Origin: Gemmatimonadota bacterium
Lineage (GTDB): Bacteria > Latescibacterota > UBA2968 > GCA-2709665
NCBI GenBank assembly: GCA_028877215.1
Contig: JAPPFJ010000021.1
Span: 1 to 64,000 of the forward strand
DNA length: 64,000 nucleotides
Reading direction: 5' to 3'
Both the position numbers and the translations under genes were made by a program. Position 1 is the stretch's first letter, and each line of letters begins with the position of its first letter. The notes beneath the pieces are model-generated. The model did not search any database. It saw nothing but the letters and a program-made list of their open reading frames with translations, and was not told where the DNA came from. Positions 7,096 through 14,460 of this stretch are shown here, piece by piece.

Positions 7096-8010
7096 ATGGC
7101 GGGGAATCTTATGGAAATGCTCAAGGAAGGGATCGTCCTCGGTGACGGCGGGATGTACCTGGAGGCGAACTGGAGAGGTTACGATGTACCCGGCATCATC
7201 GGCTCCCACCCGGAAGCGCTTCAGCAGATCCATCGGGACTTTTACAATTCGGGTTCGGAGGTGCTCCAGGCGTTGACGTGGTTTACCTCGGGCGCTCAAC
7301 TGGAGGAGAAATACGGTTGGGGAGGCCGCGTGGACGAAATCAACAGGACCGGGATTCGCGCGGCGAAAGAGGCGTCTGATTGGGAGGCGCCGGTCGGCGG
7401 CTGTCTCGTCTCCACGATGACCGGCTCCCGGCTGGGAGACCGGGTTTACAATCCGGAGGATCCTTCGTCGCACGCCCGCGCGCAGGCCGAATGGGAAGAG
7501 CAGATCGCGATTCTCGTCGACGCCGGTGCGGACTTCCTGATCCCGGAGACGTTCTTCCGTCTGGACGAGATGCGCCTTTGCGTGGAAAGCTGCAAGAAGA
7601 CCGGCCTGCCGACGATGGCGCTTGTGGGCATCGGAAGCGACACACAGACACAGGACGGGGCCAGCGCGGCGGAATGCGCCCGCGCTCTCGTGGGCGACGG
7701 GGCGGATATCGTGGGGACCGTCTGCATCGGGGACCCGGACCAGATGCTGCCGACGGCGCTCGAGATGCGGGAAGCGGTGGACGTGCCGATCGCCTGCCAG
7801 CCGAAGGGATTCAGGCAAATGACGGATACCGAAGACGTCGGCTACGCCGTCCACCGTCACCGCAATGGCGTCACGCCCGACGATATGGGGGCGTTTGCGC
7901 TGAAGGCGAGGGCGGAAGGGATCGACTTCGTGGGGTGTTGCTGCGGCGCGGGTCCATCCCACATCCGTGCGATGGCCGAGGCGCTCGGAAAACCGGTGCG
8001 AACCGGGTAA
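7096..8010 (+). CDS. Homocysteine S-methyltransferase family protein 3 (tandem duplicate)
   Basis: A 304-residue near-copy of the protein encoded at 5928, with the same zinc-ligand pattern (C210 in GTVC; C282-C283 in VGCCCGAG). Differences are scattered and mostly conservative (for example MKGS to MTGS, SGAR to SHAR, GIGSKKQT to GIGSDTQT), so both copies look functional. It has its own AGAGGAG ribosome binding site. Only 16 bp separate it from the transglutaminase-like gene, so this copy sits in the original operon context and the upstream one is the derived arrangement. Substrate unknown. Confidence 0.85.
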   Translation: MAGNLMEMLKEGIVLGDGGMYLEANWRGYDVPGIIGSHPEALQQIHRDFYNSGSEVLQALTWFTSGAQLEEKYGWGGRVDEINRTGIRAAKEASDWEAPVGGCLVSTMTGSRLGDRVYNPEDPSSHARAQAEWEEQIAILVDAGADFLIPETFFRLDEMRLCVESCKKTGLPTMALVGIGSDTQTQDGASAAECARALVGDGADIVGTVCIGDPDQMLPTALEMREAVDVPIACQPKGFRQMTDTEDVGYAVHRHRNGVTPDDMGAFALKARAEGIDFVGCCCGAGPSHIRAMAEALGKPVRTG

Positions 8011-8026
8011 ATCTCGGGAGGACCTC

Positions 8027-9154
8027 ATGAGCCGGATGTGTCCTGGTGAATTCCGAGTTGTCTCCTATGACGTACCGGACTTCAGCGGGGATCATACGTG
8101 CCACGATTATGGGGACCCGCATGCGCCGAGAATCGCGCGCCTCAGGGAGAAGTACGGGCTTGAAAGCGTCGTGGCGGGCTGCCGGACGGAATTCGAGGGG
8201 TTTCTGGCCCTGAAGCGCTGGGTCCGCGGACAGTGGGACCACGGGCTCTGGTACAACCGCCCGGAAGTCGACGACGGCCTGGGGATTCTGGAGGCCGTGA
8301 GCAGGGGGGAACGCTTCTTCTGCGGTTCCTACGCCCGGGTTTTCGTGGATGCGGCAACCGCGCTCGGCTGGCCGGCGCGGCGGGTGGCGGTCTCCATCGA
8401 AGATTGCGAGGCGCCCCGGGACTACGCGATGTGGAACGTCGGACACGCGGTTGCGGAGGTCTGGTCCAACGAATACCGGAAGTGGGTGATGATGGATCCC
8501 GATATCAACGTCCACTACGAGCGGGACGGCACGCCGTTGAACGCGCTGGAGATCCGGGAGGCCTGGCTGGACGGCGTTGCGGATGAGGTTGAAATGGTGC
8601 AGGACCAGCCGGAATTCGTCATTCCCGACGCCAGGCACGTCCGTCTCGCGCTCCGTGACCCCACCTGCCGGAAAGACTATGACGAGGAAGTCAACCGCCA
8701 TTTGTTCGCGAGGTTCCTGCGAAACAGGGTGATGGACTACTACGCCCGGGTCCGGGTTCTGACGGACCGCCTCACCCTGGAATGGGTGGACAGGAGGTGC
8801 CTGCCCACGTTCGTGAGCAACTTCAAACCACTTGGTCCCGTTCGATTGACCTCCAGTCTCCCCGATGTATATTGGACGGTGAATCTGGTGCGCATCTCCA
8901 CGCATCCGTCCTGGGATGAGGAGGGGGCAAGGCTGGCCGTAACGCTTTCGCACTGTATACCGTTCTTCGACCACTACGAGATCCGTTTCGACGACGGGGC
9001 CTGGCAGCGGTGCGGCGAGCGTTTCGACTGGCCGATGCGGGAGGGGGTCCAGTCGCTGTCATGCAGGGGCGTGAATTCGATGAAACGCACAGGAGTTCCC
9101 AGCCGGATCGCGGTGGCGTACGCCAGGCCGCCCGAGGGAACCGGATTTTTCTGA
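8027..9154 (+). CDS. Transglutaminase-like superfamily protein
   Basis: A 375-residue protein with a transglutaminase-like papain fold in its first half. The Cys-His-Asp triad fits C99 (RFFCGSYARVFVDAATALG), H140 (WNVGHAVAEVW) and D157 (WVMMDPDIN). Such domains cleave or transfer at amide or peptide bonds. The C-terminal 200 residues match no domain I recognise. There is no signal peptide, so it should act in the cytoplasm. The start at 8027 has GGGAGG five bases upstream; an in-frame ATG at 7967 lies inside the preceding gene and is rejected. It is followed by an M14 carboxypeptidase, which suggests joint handling of an amide-linked substrate. Confidence 0.75.
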   Translation: MSRMCPGEFRVVSYDVPDFSGDHTCHDYGDPHAPRIARLREKYGLESVVAGCRTEFEGFLALKRWVRGQWDHGLWYNRPEVDDGLGILEAVSRGERFFCGSYARVFVDAATALGWPARRVAVSIEDCEAPRDYAMWNVGHAVAEVWSNEYRKWVMMDPDINVHYERDGTPLNALEIREAWLDGVADEVEMVQDQPEFVIPDARHVRLALRDPTCRKDYDEEVNRHLFARFLRNRVMDYYARVRVLTDRLTLEWVDRRCLPTFVSNFKPLGPVRLTSSLPDVYWTVNLVRISTHPSWDEEGARLAVTLSHCIPFFDHYEIRFDDGAWQRCGERFDWPMREGVQSLSCRGVNSMKRTGVPSRIAVAYARPPEGTGFF

Positions 9155-9208
9155 TACAATCTATCACGCGAGCGCGCGTTGTCCACGTGCCTACGGGGGA
9201 AAGTTGGG

Positions 9209-10339
9209 ATGATTTCAATCGCGGCTGATTTCGAATGCGGAAACGCGAAGCATATCCGGCAGATCGCAATCGACCGGTTCCGGCTCGAAGTTGTCGGGGA
9301 CAAGCCCACGTACAGTTACTACTTCTGCTTCGACGTCCGGAATGACGGCCCCGCATCGGCTGTGACCGTTGAAGTGTGGCCGGACTCGCGATTCGGCCCG
9401 GAGGGATTCGTGGTCAGCCTGCCGACCACGGTGTGGGTCGCATCCCGGGGCGACGGTCGATTCAGGCCGCTCGACCGCGAACGGGTACGGAATACGGAGG
9501 AACCGCTGTTGGTTCGCCTGAATCTGAAGGCAGACGAGACGATTCGGGTAACGAACGCATGGCCCGCGCGCTACAGCGATATGCAAGACGCGCTCCGAAG
9601 GCTGGCGGATGAACGCGGGGACCGCTGCGAGGCATTCACCATCGGCGAATCGGTGCAGGGGCGGGACATCACCGGAATCCGGACCGGCGCGCCCGGCAAG
9701 CCCCGGATTCTGTGTGTGGCCGGACAGCACGCGGTCGAATTCTCGGGCACGTGGGGGATGCTGGGCATTGCGGATTTCATCACGTCTCTCGTTCCCGACG
9801 CCGTCGCGCTCCGGGAGCGGATACAGGTGGAGGTCCTGCCGGCGGTCAATCCCGATGGGAACGCTGCAGGCAGGAACGCCTTCAACGCCGAGGGGTTCGA
9901 CATGTACCGGTCCTTCGGCGACGACCCGGAAGCGGAGGCGCCCGAAGCCCACGAGAGCCGCTTGCTATGGGAGAAGCTCGTGAAGGACCGGCCTGCGATG
10001 TGGATGAATATCCATGCGTTCGTCGGCTGGCGGGAAAACGGAGAATACCCTTACGACGGATGGTACGAGGTGGTCGATCCCGTCTTTGAAAATGCCGATC
10101 GCGCACGGCTGTACCAGGCCCTTTGCGACACGATGCGCCTGGAGACCGACGGCATGTCCACCCACGGCAGGGCGAACGTGCATCGTGAGAATACGATGTG
10201 CTATCAGATGGCCCGGAGGCTTGGCATCCCCAGCGTATTCTATGAGATCAACGTCGCCACGGCGGGTCCGCACGGCGCCGCCAAACGCGCGATCCACGTG
10301 TTCAAACGGGCGGTACATACGCTGCTCAACAGCAGGTGA
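9209..10339 (+). CDS. M14 family zinc carboxypeptidase-like protein
   Basis: A 376-residue protein. Residues 1-120 look like a beta-sandwich; residues 125-376 form an M14 carboxypeptidase domain. Zinc ligands are H174 and E177 (GQHAVEFSG, HxxE) and H269 (MNIHAF). NPDGN (214-218) and R222 are typical substrate-site residues, and E346 in FYEIN is the likely catalytic glutamate. An N-terminal beta-sandwich ahead of M14 is the layout of cytosolic carboxypeptidases. There is no signal peptide. The ATG at 9209 after GGGGGAAAGTTGGG is chosen over a TTG at 9179. It lies 54 bp after the transglutaminase-like gene in the same direction and probably shares its transcript. It may remove an amino acid or glutamyl group from a small molecule. 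Confidence 0.8.
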   Translation: MISIAADFECGNAKHIRQIAIDRFRLEVVGDKPTYSYYFCFDVRNDGPASAVTVEVWPDSRFGPEGFVVSLPTTVWVASRGDGRFRPLDRERVRNTEEPLLVRLNLKADETIRVTNAWPARYSDMQDALRRLADERGDRCEAFTIGESVQGRDITGIRTGAPGKPRILCVAGQHAVEFSGTWGMLGIADFITSLVPDAVALRERIQVEVLPAVNPDGNAAGRNAFNAEGFDMYRSFGDDPEAEAPEAHESRLLWEKLVKDRPAMWMNIHAFVGWRENGEYPYDGWYEVVDPVFENADRARLYQALCDTMRLETDGMSTHGRANVHRENTMCYQMARRLGIPSVFYEINVATAGPHGAAKRAIHVFKRAVHTLLNSR

Positions 10340-10381
10340 GCAAAAGGAAGAACGAAAAAGGAAGAAGGAAGAAGCCTAAAA

Positions 10382-10513
10382 GCGGGTAGACGTAAGAGGG
10401 AAGAGGGTAGAGATTGCCTGCCTTGTCGGGATTCTATTCGTGCCAAAGGCAAAGAGGAATAATATACGGGGCGAGGATATCTTCTCCCGTCTCACCTCTA
10501 CCGTCTCCCCGCC
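10382..10513 (+). repeat. Palindromic intergenic element, copy R6
   Basis: GCGGGTAGACG at the left and CGTCTCCCCGC at the right are complementary except at one position. The central core is CCTGCCTTGTCGGG and CGTGCCAAAGGCAAAGAGG. Followed directly by a truncated S repeat. Confidence 0.75.
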
Positions 10514-10520
10514 TTTTAGG

Positions 10521-10590
10521 GACCTCTCTCCCCGGCCCTCTCTCCTAAAGGAAAGAGGGAGAAAGGCCAGGTCTCGCCCAATTGATGCAT
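10521..10590 (+). repeat. Second dispersed repeat family, truncated copy S2
   Basis: It contains CCTCTCTCCCCGGCC and the hairpin CCTCTCTCCT...AGGAAAGAGGGAG, as at 12511, but breaks off before the second hairpin. Confidence 0.55.
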
Positions 10591-10612
10591 TTCACAACTG
10601 GCGACCGGGGGT

Positions 10613-10735
10613 ATGGGGGGTTTTTCCGTGCGAATCCGTCCAGCGCATTCGCACTGGCACGGCTGAAGGGTTGGCAGGCCACCCAGTTCTCGTTTATGCC
10701 TCCGGAGTGATTCACGGAAAAACCGGCCCCCTGCC
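10613..10735. repeat. Imperfect long inverted repeat (GGGGGGTTTTTCCGTG / CACGGAAAAACCGGCCCCC)
   Basis: A GC/T-rich arm at about 10614-10631 is complementary, with a short bulge, to the arm at about 10716-10735. About 85 bp lie between them. It could be a relic of a transposable element end pair. Confidence 0.5.
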
Positions 10736-10755
10736 GAAGGGCGCGCTTCTTTTTG

Positions 10756-10787
10756 GTCCTTTTTCTTACGCGGATAAGAAAAAGGAC
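10756..10787. terminator. Perfect 13-bp hairpin with 6-nt loop
   Basis: GTCCTTTTTCTTA (10756-10768) pairs exactly with TAAGAAAAAGGAC (10775-10787) around the loop CGCGGA. There is no T-run after it, so it is not a textbook intrinsic terminator. It lies about 420 bp after the carboxypeptidase gene. Confidence 0.4.
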
Positions 10788-10894
10788 GTAAAAGATAGAA
10801 AACAAAGGATTTATGAGAAAAATCCGGCATTCAAATAACATACGATTTGTTTGCATTTCTATACGAAATCATGTTTTCGGCGTGTTCCATAACG

Positions 10895-11026
10895 CCGCGT
10901 AGACATAAGACGTTAGCCAGGAAAGACTACCTGCCTTGTCAGGTTTCTTCTCCTGCAGGAGGCAAGGAGGGATATCTCATCTGGCAAGGATCTCATCTAC
11001 CGTCTTCCCTCTAACGTCTCACCGCA
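10895..11026 (+). repeat. Palindromic intergenic element, copy R7
   Basis: Core CCTGCCTTGTCAGG and CTGCAGGAGGCAAGGAGG, then CATCTACCGTCTTCCCTC and AACGTCTCACCGC. Followed by a GCGACCGGCCGGTCGC palindrome that ends about 50 bp before the next gene. Confidence 0.75.
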
Positions 11027-11103
11027 TTCAGGCGACCGGCCGGTCGCCCTTACAGAACCACAGCCGGTGAGCCGGGAAGTACGGGCCGCCACAGGAGTCC
11101 ACG

Positions 11104-12372
11104 ATGGACCCGAACAGACGCGACGTTCTTGAAAAGTATCTGTCTCGAGACTGGTATTCGGAAAAGGCGAGACAGGAAAAGATGGAACGATACCTGGAAT
11201 GGATGGCGCGCCAGGAACGGCCGGCCATGCGGGTTGCCGGTCCGGACAGGGGCGTCCGTGTCTTGAACGTGGCGGTGGTCGGCCTGGGACGAGGCCGGTT
11301 CATGGCGAGATTGTGCGACCTCCTGGACCGGAGTCGGACCGTGGCGGTATGCGACGAGGTCCCGGACCTGGCGGAATACGTCGCCGACGAGCTGGACGTC
11401 CCCAGGTCGTACCGGCGGTACGACGACATGCTGAGGGACGACGAGGTCCGCGTGGTCGTGGTGGAGACGGGCACCGACCGGCACGGGGAACATGCAATCC
11501 AGGCGTTGCAGGCGGGCAAGCACGTCTTTGTGGAAATGCCCCTTGCCGTCACCCTGGAGGAATGCAGGGCCATCGTGGATCTGAGCGAGGAGAGCGGCCT
11601 TAAGGTGCAGATGGGCAACCAGTTGCGGTGGTATAACCGGTACGAAGCCCTGAAGAAGCTGTGCGTGGAGGGGGAGTTCGGCAAGGTGCAGTACGTGGAG
11701 GCGGAGTACAACTGCGACTACCGGAGGAGGAAGCGGTACTGGGTGGAACGTGAGCGCGAGGTGGGGATGCCGGCCGACCGGGGGTGTGAGGGGGGCATCG
11801 AGCCGCCGTTGAACGCGGCTGTGCATACCACGTTCGACACGTCACGCTGGCTGCTGGGAGACGAGCAGATCGTCGAAGTGGAAGCGTTCGGGATGCGCGG
11901 CACGAGCTTCGTCGAAGGCAGCCCGGAGGAGGGTTTCGGCGGAATCGCCGGCGACGGCTTCGACAGCGCGGTGGCGTTGATGAAGAGCGAGAGCGGCGTG
12001 ATCGTCAAAGCGCTGCAGAGCTACGGATTCCGCCGCCCTCACCTGAACTATCTCGCCCTCTACGGAACGCTGGGATGCTACGAAGGCGAGCGGCGCAACG
12101 AGGTCGGCTCCGGATACGTCCACCTTCCCCACCGGTTTCTGAATACCGTGGAATCGGGCGATGGATGGATGGAACTGCCCCTGATAACGGGAACCGGACC
12201 CGGACACCAGGGGGCGGAATTCGATATGATGCTGGACTTCTTCGACGCCATCGTCCGCGACCGCCGCCCGCTCATCGACGCGGTCCAGGCCGCGCGTTCG
12301 TGCGCTCCCGCGATCTGCGGCGAGCTTGCCGCCGCGCGAGGCGAACGGGTAACGGTTCCGCAGTTTCCTTAA
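11104..12372 (+). CDS. Gfo/Idh/MocA family oxidoreductase (EMP in place of EKP)
   Basis: A 422-residue dehydrogenase of the Gfo/Idh/MocA family. It has an extra charged, helical N-terminal extension of about 50 residues (RRDVLEKYLSRDWYSEKARQ) before the Rossmann motif VAVVGLGRGR. The catalytic EKP position reads E144-M-P146. This member is only distantly related to the others in the window and lacks their DHHWW motif; it has NAAVHTTFDTSRWLLG instead. An AGGAG sits seven bases before the ATG. The substrate is unknown but likely a sugar or cyclitol derivative. It stands alone between two repeat blocks, so no operon partner is evident. Confidence 0.9.
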   Translation: MDPNRRDVLEKYLSRDWYSEKARQEKMERYLEWMARQERPAMRVAGPDRGVRVLNVAVVGLGRGRFMARLCDLLDRSRTVAVCDEVPDLAEYVADELDVPRSYRRYDDMLRDDEVRVVVVETGTDRHGEHAIQALQAGKHVFVEMPLAVTLEECRAIVDLSEESGLKVQMGNQLRWYNRYEALKKLCVEGEFGKVQYVEAEYNCDYRRRKRYWVEREREVGMPADRGCEGGIEPPLNAAVHTTFDTSRWLLGDEQIVEVEAFGMRGTSFVEGSPEEGFGGIAGDGFDSAVALMKSESGVIVKALQSYGFRRPHLNYLALYGTLGCYEGERRNEVGSGYVHLPHRFLNTVESGDGWMELPLITGTGPGHQGAEFDMMLDFFDAIVRDRRPLIDAVQAARSCAPAICGELAAARGERVTVPQFP

Positions 12373-12373
12373 A

Positions 12374-12506
12374 AACGGGAAGAGGTAAGCCGTGAGAGGG
12401 GAGAGATCGTATGCCGCAAAGGGTTTCTTCTCATGCCGCAGGCAAGTCGGAGGAACAAATCGGCAGGGGCTTCTTCTCCCATCTCACCTCTAACGTCTCA
12501 CCGTAT
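12374..12506 (+). repeat. Palindromic intergenic element, copy R8
   Basis: A more diverged copy: ACGGGAAGAGGTAAGCCG at the left, ATGCCGCA...GGTTTCTTCTCATGCCGCAGGCAAG in the centre, CTTCTTCTCCCATCTCACC and AACGTCTCACCG at the right. Confidence 0.65.
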
Positions 12507-12510
12507 TTCG

Positions 12511-12694
12511 GCGACCTCTCTCCCCAGCCCTCTCTCCTAAAGGAAAGAGGGAGAAAGGCCGGACGTCGTTTCGCCGGTTTTCTATAGAGATGCTCATTGA
12601 AAGGAAATCGCAATCCCGGAACGTTCGCAAGACCGGTACATCCACCCCTCACCGTTCCCCCTTCCTTCAGGAAGGGGGTTAGGGGGTAGGTCTC
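12511..12694 (+). repeat. Second dispersed repeat family, copy S3
   Basis: Homologous to 2231-2413 through its whole length: opening CCTCTCTCC hairpin, the phrase TCTATAGA-GAT in the middle, and the closing CCCCCTTCC...GGAAGGGGG hairpin. Confidence 0.65.
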
Positions 12695-12738
12695 GTTCCG
12701 TTAAACCGTCAGCGAGAGTCCGGCTTCGAGGGTGTTAT

Positions 12739-14460
12739 ATGGGAAGGTTGTCAGCTGTTCTTCCTTTTTCCTTCTTCCTTCTGATTTTTGGTGGCGGGGC
12801 GGTGTCCGCCGAGTCGCCCCGTTTCGTCGACGTGACGGCGTCATCCGGCATCGACTTCCGGCACGTCCATGGCGGGACGGGGGAGAAGTACTTCGTGGAG
12901 ACGATGGGGGCCGGTGTCGCATTCCTGGACTACAACAGCGACGGCCGGCTGGACGTCTTCGCCGTCAACGGCGGGACGCTGCCCGGCTATGCCGGACCTC
13001 CCCCGCAGAACCGGTTGTACCGGAACGCCGGCGGGGGGCGCTTCTCGGACGTGACGGGGTTCACGGGAGTCGGCCAAACGGCCTACGGCATGGGCGTCTG
13101 CGCCGGAGACTTCGACAACGACGGGCACGACGACCTCTACGTGACATGTTACGGTCCGAACAGCCTGTTCCGGAACAACGGAGACGGGACGTTCAGAAAC
13201 GCCGCGGCCGAGGCCGGCGTGGCCGGCGATGCCGCGTGGAGCGTGGGGTGCGCCTTCCTGGACTACGACGCGGATGGATTCCTGGACCTCTACGTGGCCA
13301 ACTACGTCGAATACTCGACCGCCTCCACGGAGACACGGCTGAGGCCCTACGTTTCCCGGTCCGCGCGCCTGTCGGAGGAAGGCAGGTTCTATCCGCATCC
13401 CGACAACTTCAAGGGGGCGGCGGACCGCCTGTACCGCAACAACGGCGACGGTACGTTTACGGACGCGACGGAACCGGCGGGCGTCTACGATCCCGGCGGC
13501 AAGGGAATGGGGATGGCGTGCGCCGACGTCGACGGGAATGGATTCGTGGACGTTTTCGTGGCCAACGATATGACGCCCAATTTCCTCTATCTGAACCAGG
13601 GCGACGGGCGTTTCGTGGAGAAGGGACTTCTGTCGGGCGTGGCCTACAGCGGGTCCGGCGAGCTTCAGTCCAGCATGGGCGCGGACTTAGGCGATTTCAA
13701 CCGGGACGGCCGCCTGGATCTGGCAGTCACCAATTTCAGGCTGGAGGGCGCCGGGCTCTTCCGCAACGAGGGCGGGGCGCTGTTTACGGATATTTCGTCG
13801 ATTTCGGGGATCAGGACCCCCACGTTTCCCCATGTGGGATGGGGAACGGGATTTCTGGACTACGACAGCGATGGCTGGACCGATCTTCTGATGGTGCACG
13901 GCCACGTGCTGGACAACGCCGACAGGGTGGGGAGCGTCTACCACCAGCCCGCCATCCTGATGCGAAACAGCGGCGACGGCCGCTTTATCGACGTCACGGC
14001 CGAAGTGAAGGACGATCTGTCCGTGCCGGTTCCCGGCCGGGGCGCCGCGTTCGGGGACTACGACAACGACGGCGACGTGGACGTATTCATACTGGCGGTG
14101 AACGGCGCCGCGCGGCTCCTGAGAAACGAGGTGGGCAACCGGAACCGCTGGCTGAGGATAAAGCTGGTGGGAGCAGCTCGCGGGGATCGGAAGCATCCAG
14201 GCGCCGAAGTACGCGTGTCCAACCGCAGCGGCATTGGCGCCCGCGTGACGGTCTGGACCGGCGGCCGCCCGCAGACCCGCGAGGTCCGCAGCGGATCGAG
14301 TTATCTGTCGCAGAACGACTTCCGTCTGCATTTCGGACTCGGCAAGCACGCAGCGGCCGATTCGGTCACGGTCCGATGGCCCGGCGGTGCGGTGGACCGG
14401 TTGGGGAGCATTTCGGCAGATCGGGAGCTCGTCGTGAGGGAAGGGGAAGCGGGTCCATGA
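12739..14460 (+). CDS. Secreted FG-GAP/VCBS repeat protein with ASPIC/UnbV C-terminal domain (CRTAC1-like)
   Basis: A 573-residue secreted protein. Residues 1-24 are a signal peptide ending near SAES. Residues 30-460 carry repeated calcium-binding FG-GAP motifs (DYNSDGRLDVF, DFDNDGHDDLY, DYDADGFLDLY, DVDGNGFVDVF, DFNRDGRLDLA, DYDSDGWTDLL, DYDNDGDVDVF), which fold as a beta-propeller. Residues 485-570 are an ASPIC/UnbV domain (GIGARVTVWTGG, DFRLHFGLG, VTVRWPGG). This layout is the CRTAC1 family, an extracellular protein of unknown biochemical function. The stop overlaps the start of the ABC binding protein gene by ATGA, so the two are translationally coupled. GAGGGT lies five bases before the ATG. 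Confidence 0.9.
   Translation: MGRLSAVLPFSFFLLIFGGGAVSAESPRFVDVTASSGIDFRHVHGGTGEKYFVETMGAGVAFLDYNSDGRLDVFAVNGGTLPGYAGPPPQNRLYRNAGGGRFSDVTGFTGVGQTAYGMGVCAGDFDNDGHDDLYVTCYGPNSLFRNNGDGTFRNAAAEAGVAGDAAWSVGCAFLDYDADGFLDLYVANYVEYSTASTETRLRPYVSRSARLSEEGRFYPHPDNFKGAADRLYRNNGDGTFTDATEPAGVYDPGGKGMGMACADVDGNGFVDVFVANDMTPNFLYLNQGDGRFVEKGLLSGVAYSGSGELQSSMGADLGDFNRDGRLDLAVTNFRLEGAGLFRNEGGALFTDISSISGIRTPTFPHVGWGTGFLDYDSDGWTDLLMVHGHVLDNADRVGSVYHQPAILMRNSGDGRFIDVTAEVKDDLSVPVPGRGAAFGDYDNDGDVDVFILAVNGAARLLRNEVGNRNRWLRIKLVGAARGDRKHPGAEVRVSNRSGIGARVTVWTGGRPQTREVRSGSSYLSQNDFRLHFGLGKHAAADSVTVRWPGGAVDRLGSISADRELVVREGEAGP

Larger units (their letters stand above)
10340..11103. other. Gene-free repeat block
   Basis: This 764-bp gap holds element R6, a truncated S repeat, a long inverted repeat, a 13-bp perfect hairpin, element R7 and a GCGACC/GGTCGC palindrome. 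The open frames have no recognisable domain, so I call no gene. Confidence 0.6.
12373..12738. other. Gene-free repeat block
   Basis: This 366-bp gap holds element R8 directly followed by repeat S3. The remaining 45 bp are the leader of the next gene with a GAGGGT ribosome binding site. Confidence 0.6.

Noticed and set aside
10440..10838. A 132-residue frame in the gap after the carboxypeptidase gene
   Set aside because: It runs through element R6, a truncated S repeat and a long inverted repeat. The composition follows the repeats and no domain is seen.
2095..12506. Reading the regularly recurring R elements as a CRISPR array
   Set aside because: The copies are about 130 bp, irregularly spaced over tens of kilobases with genes between them, and have no short spacers or cas genes.
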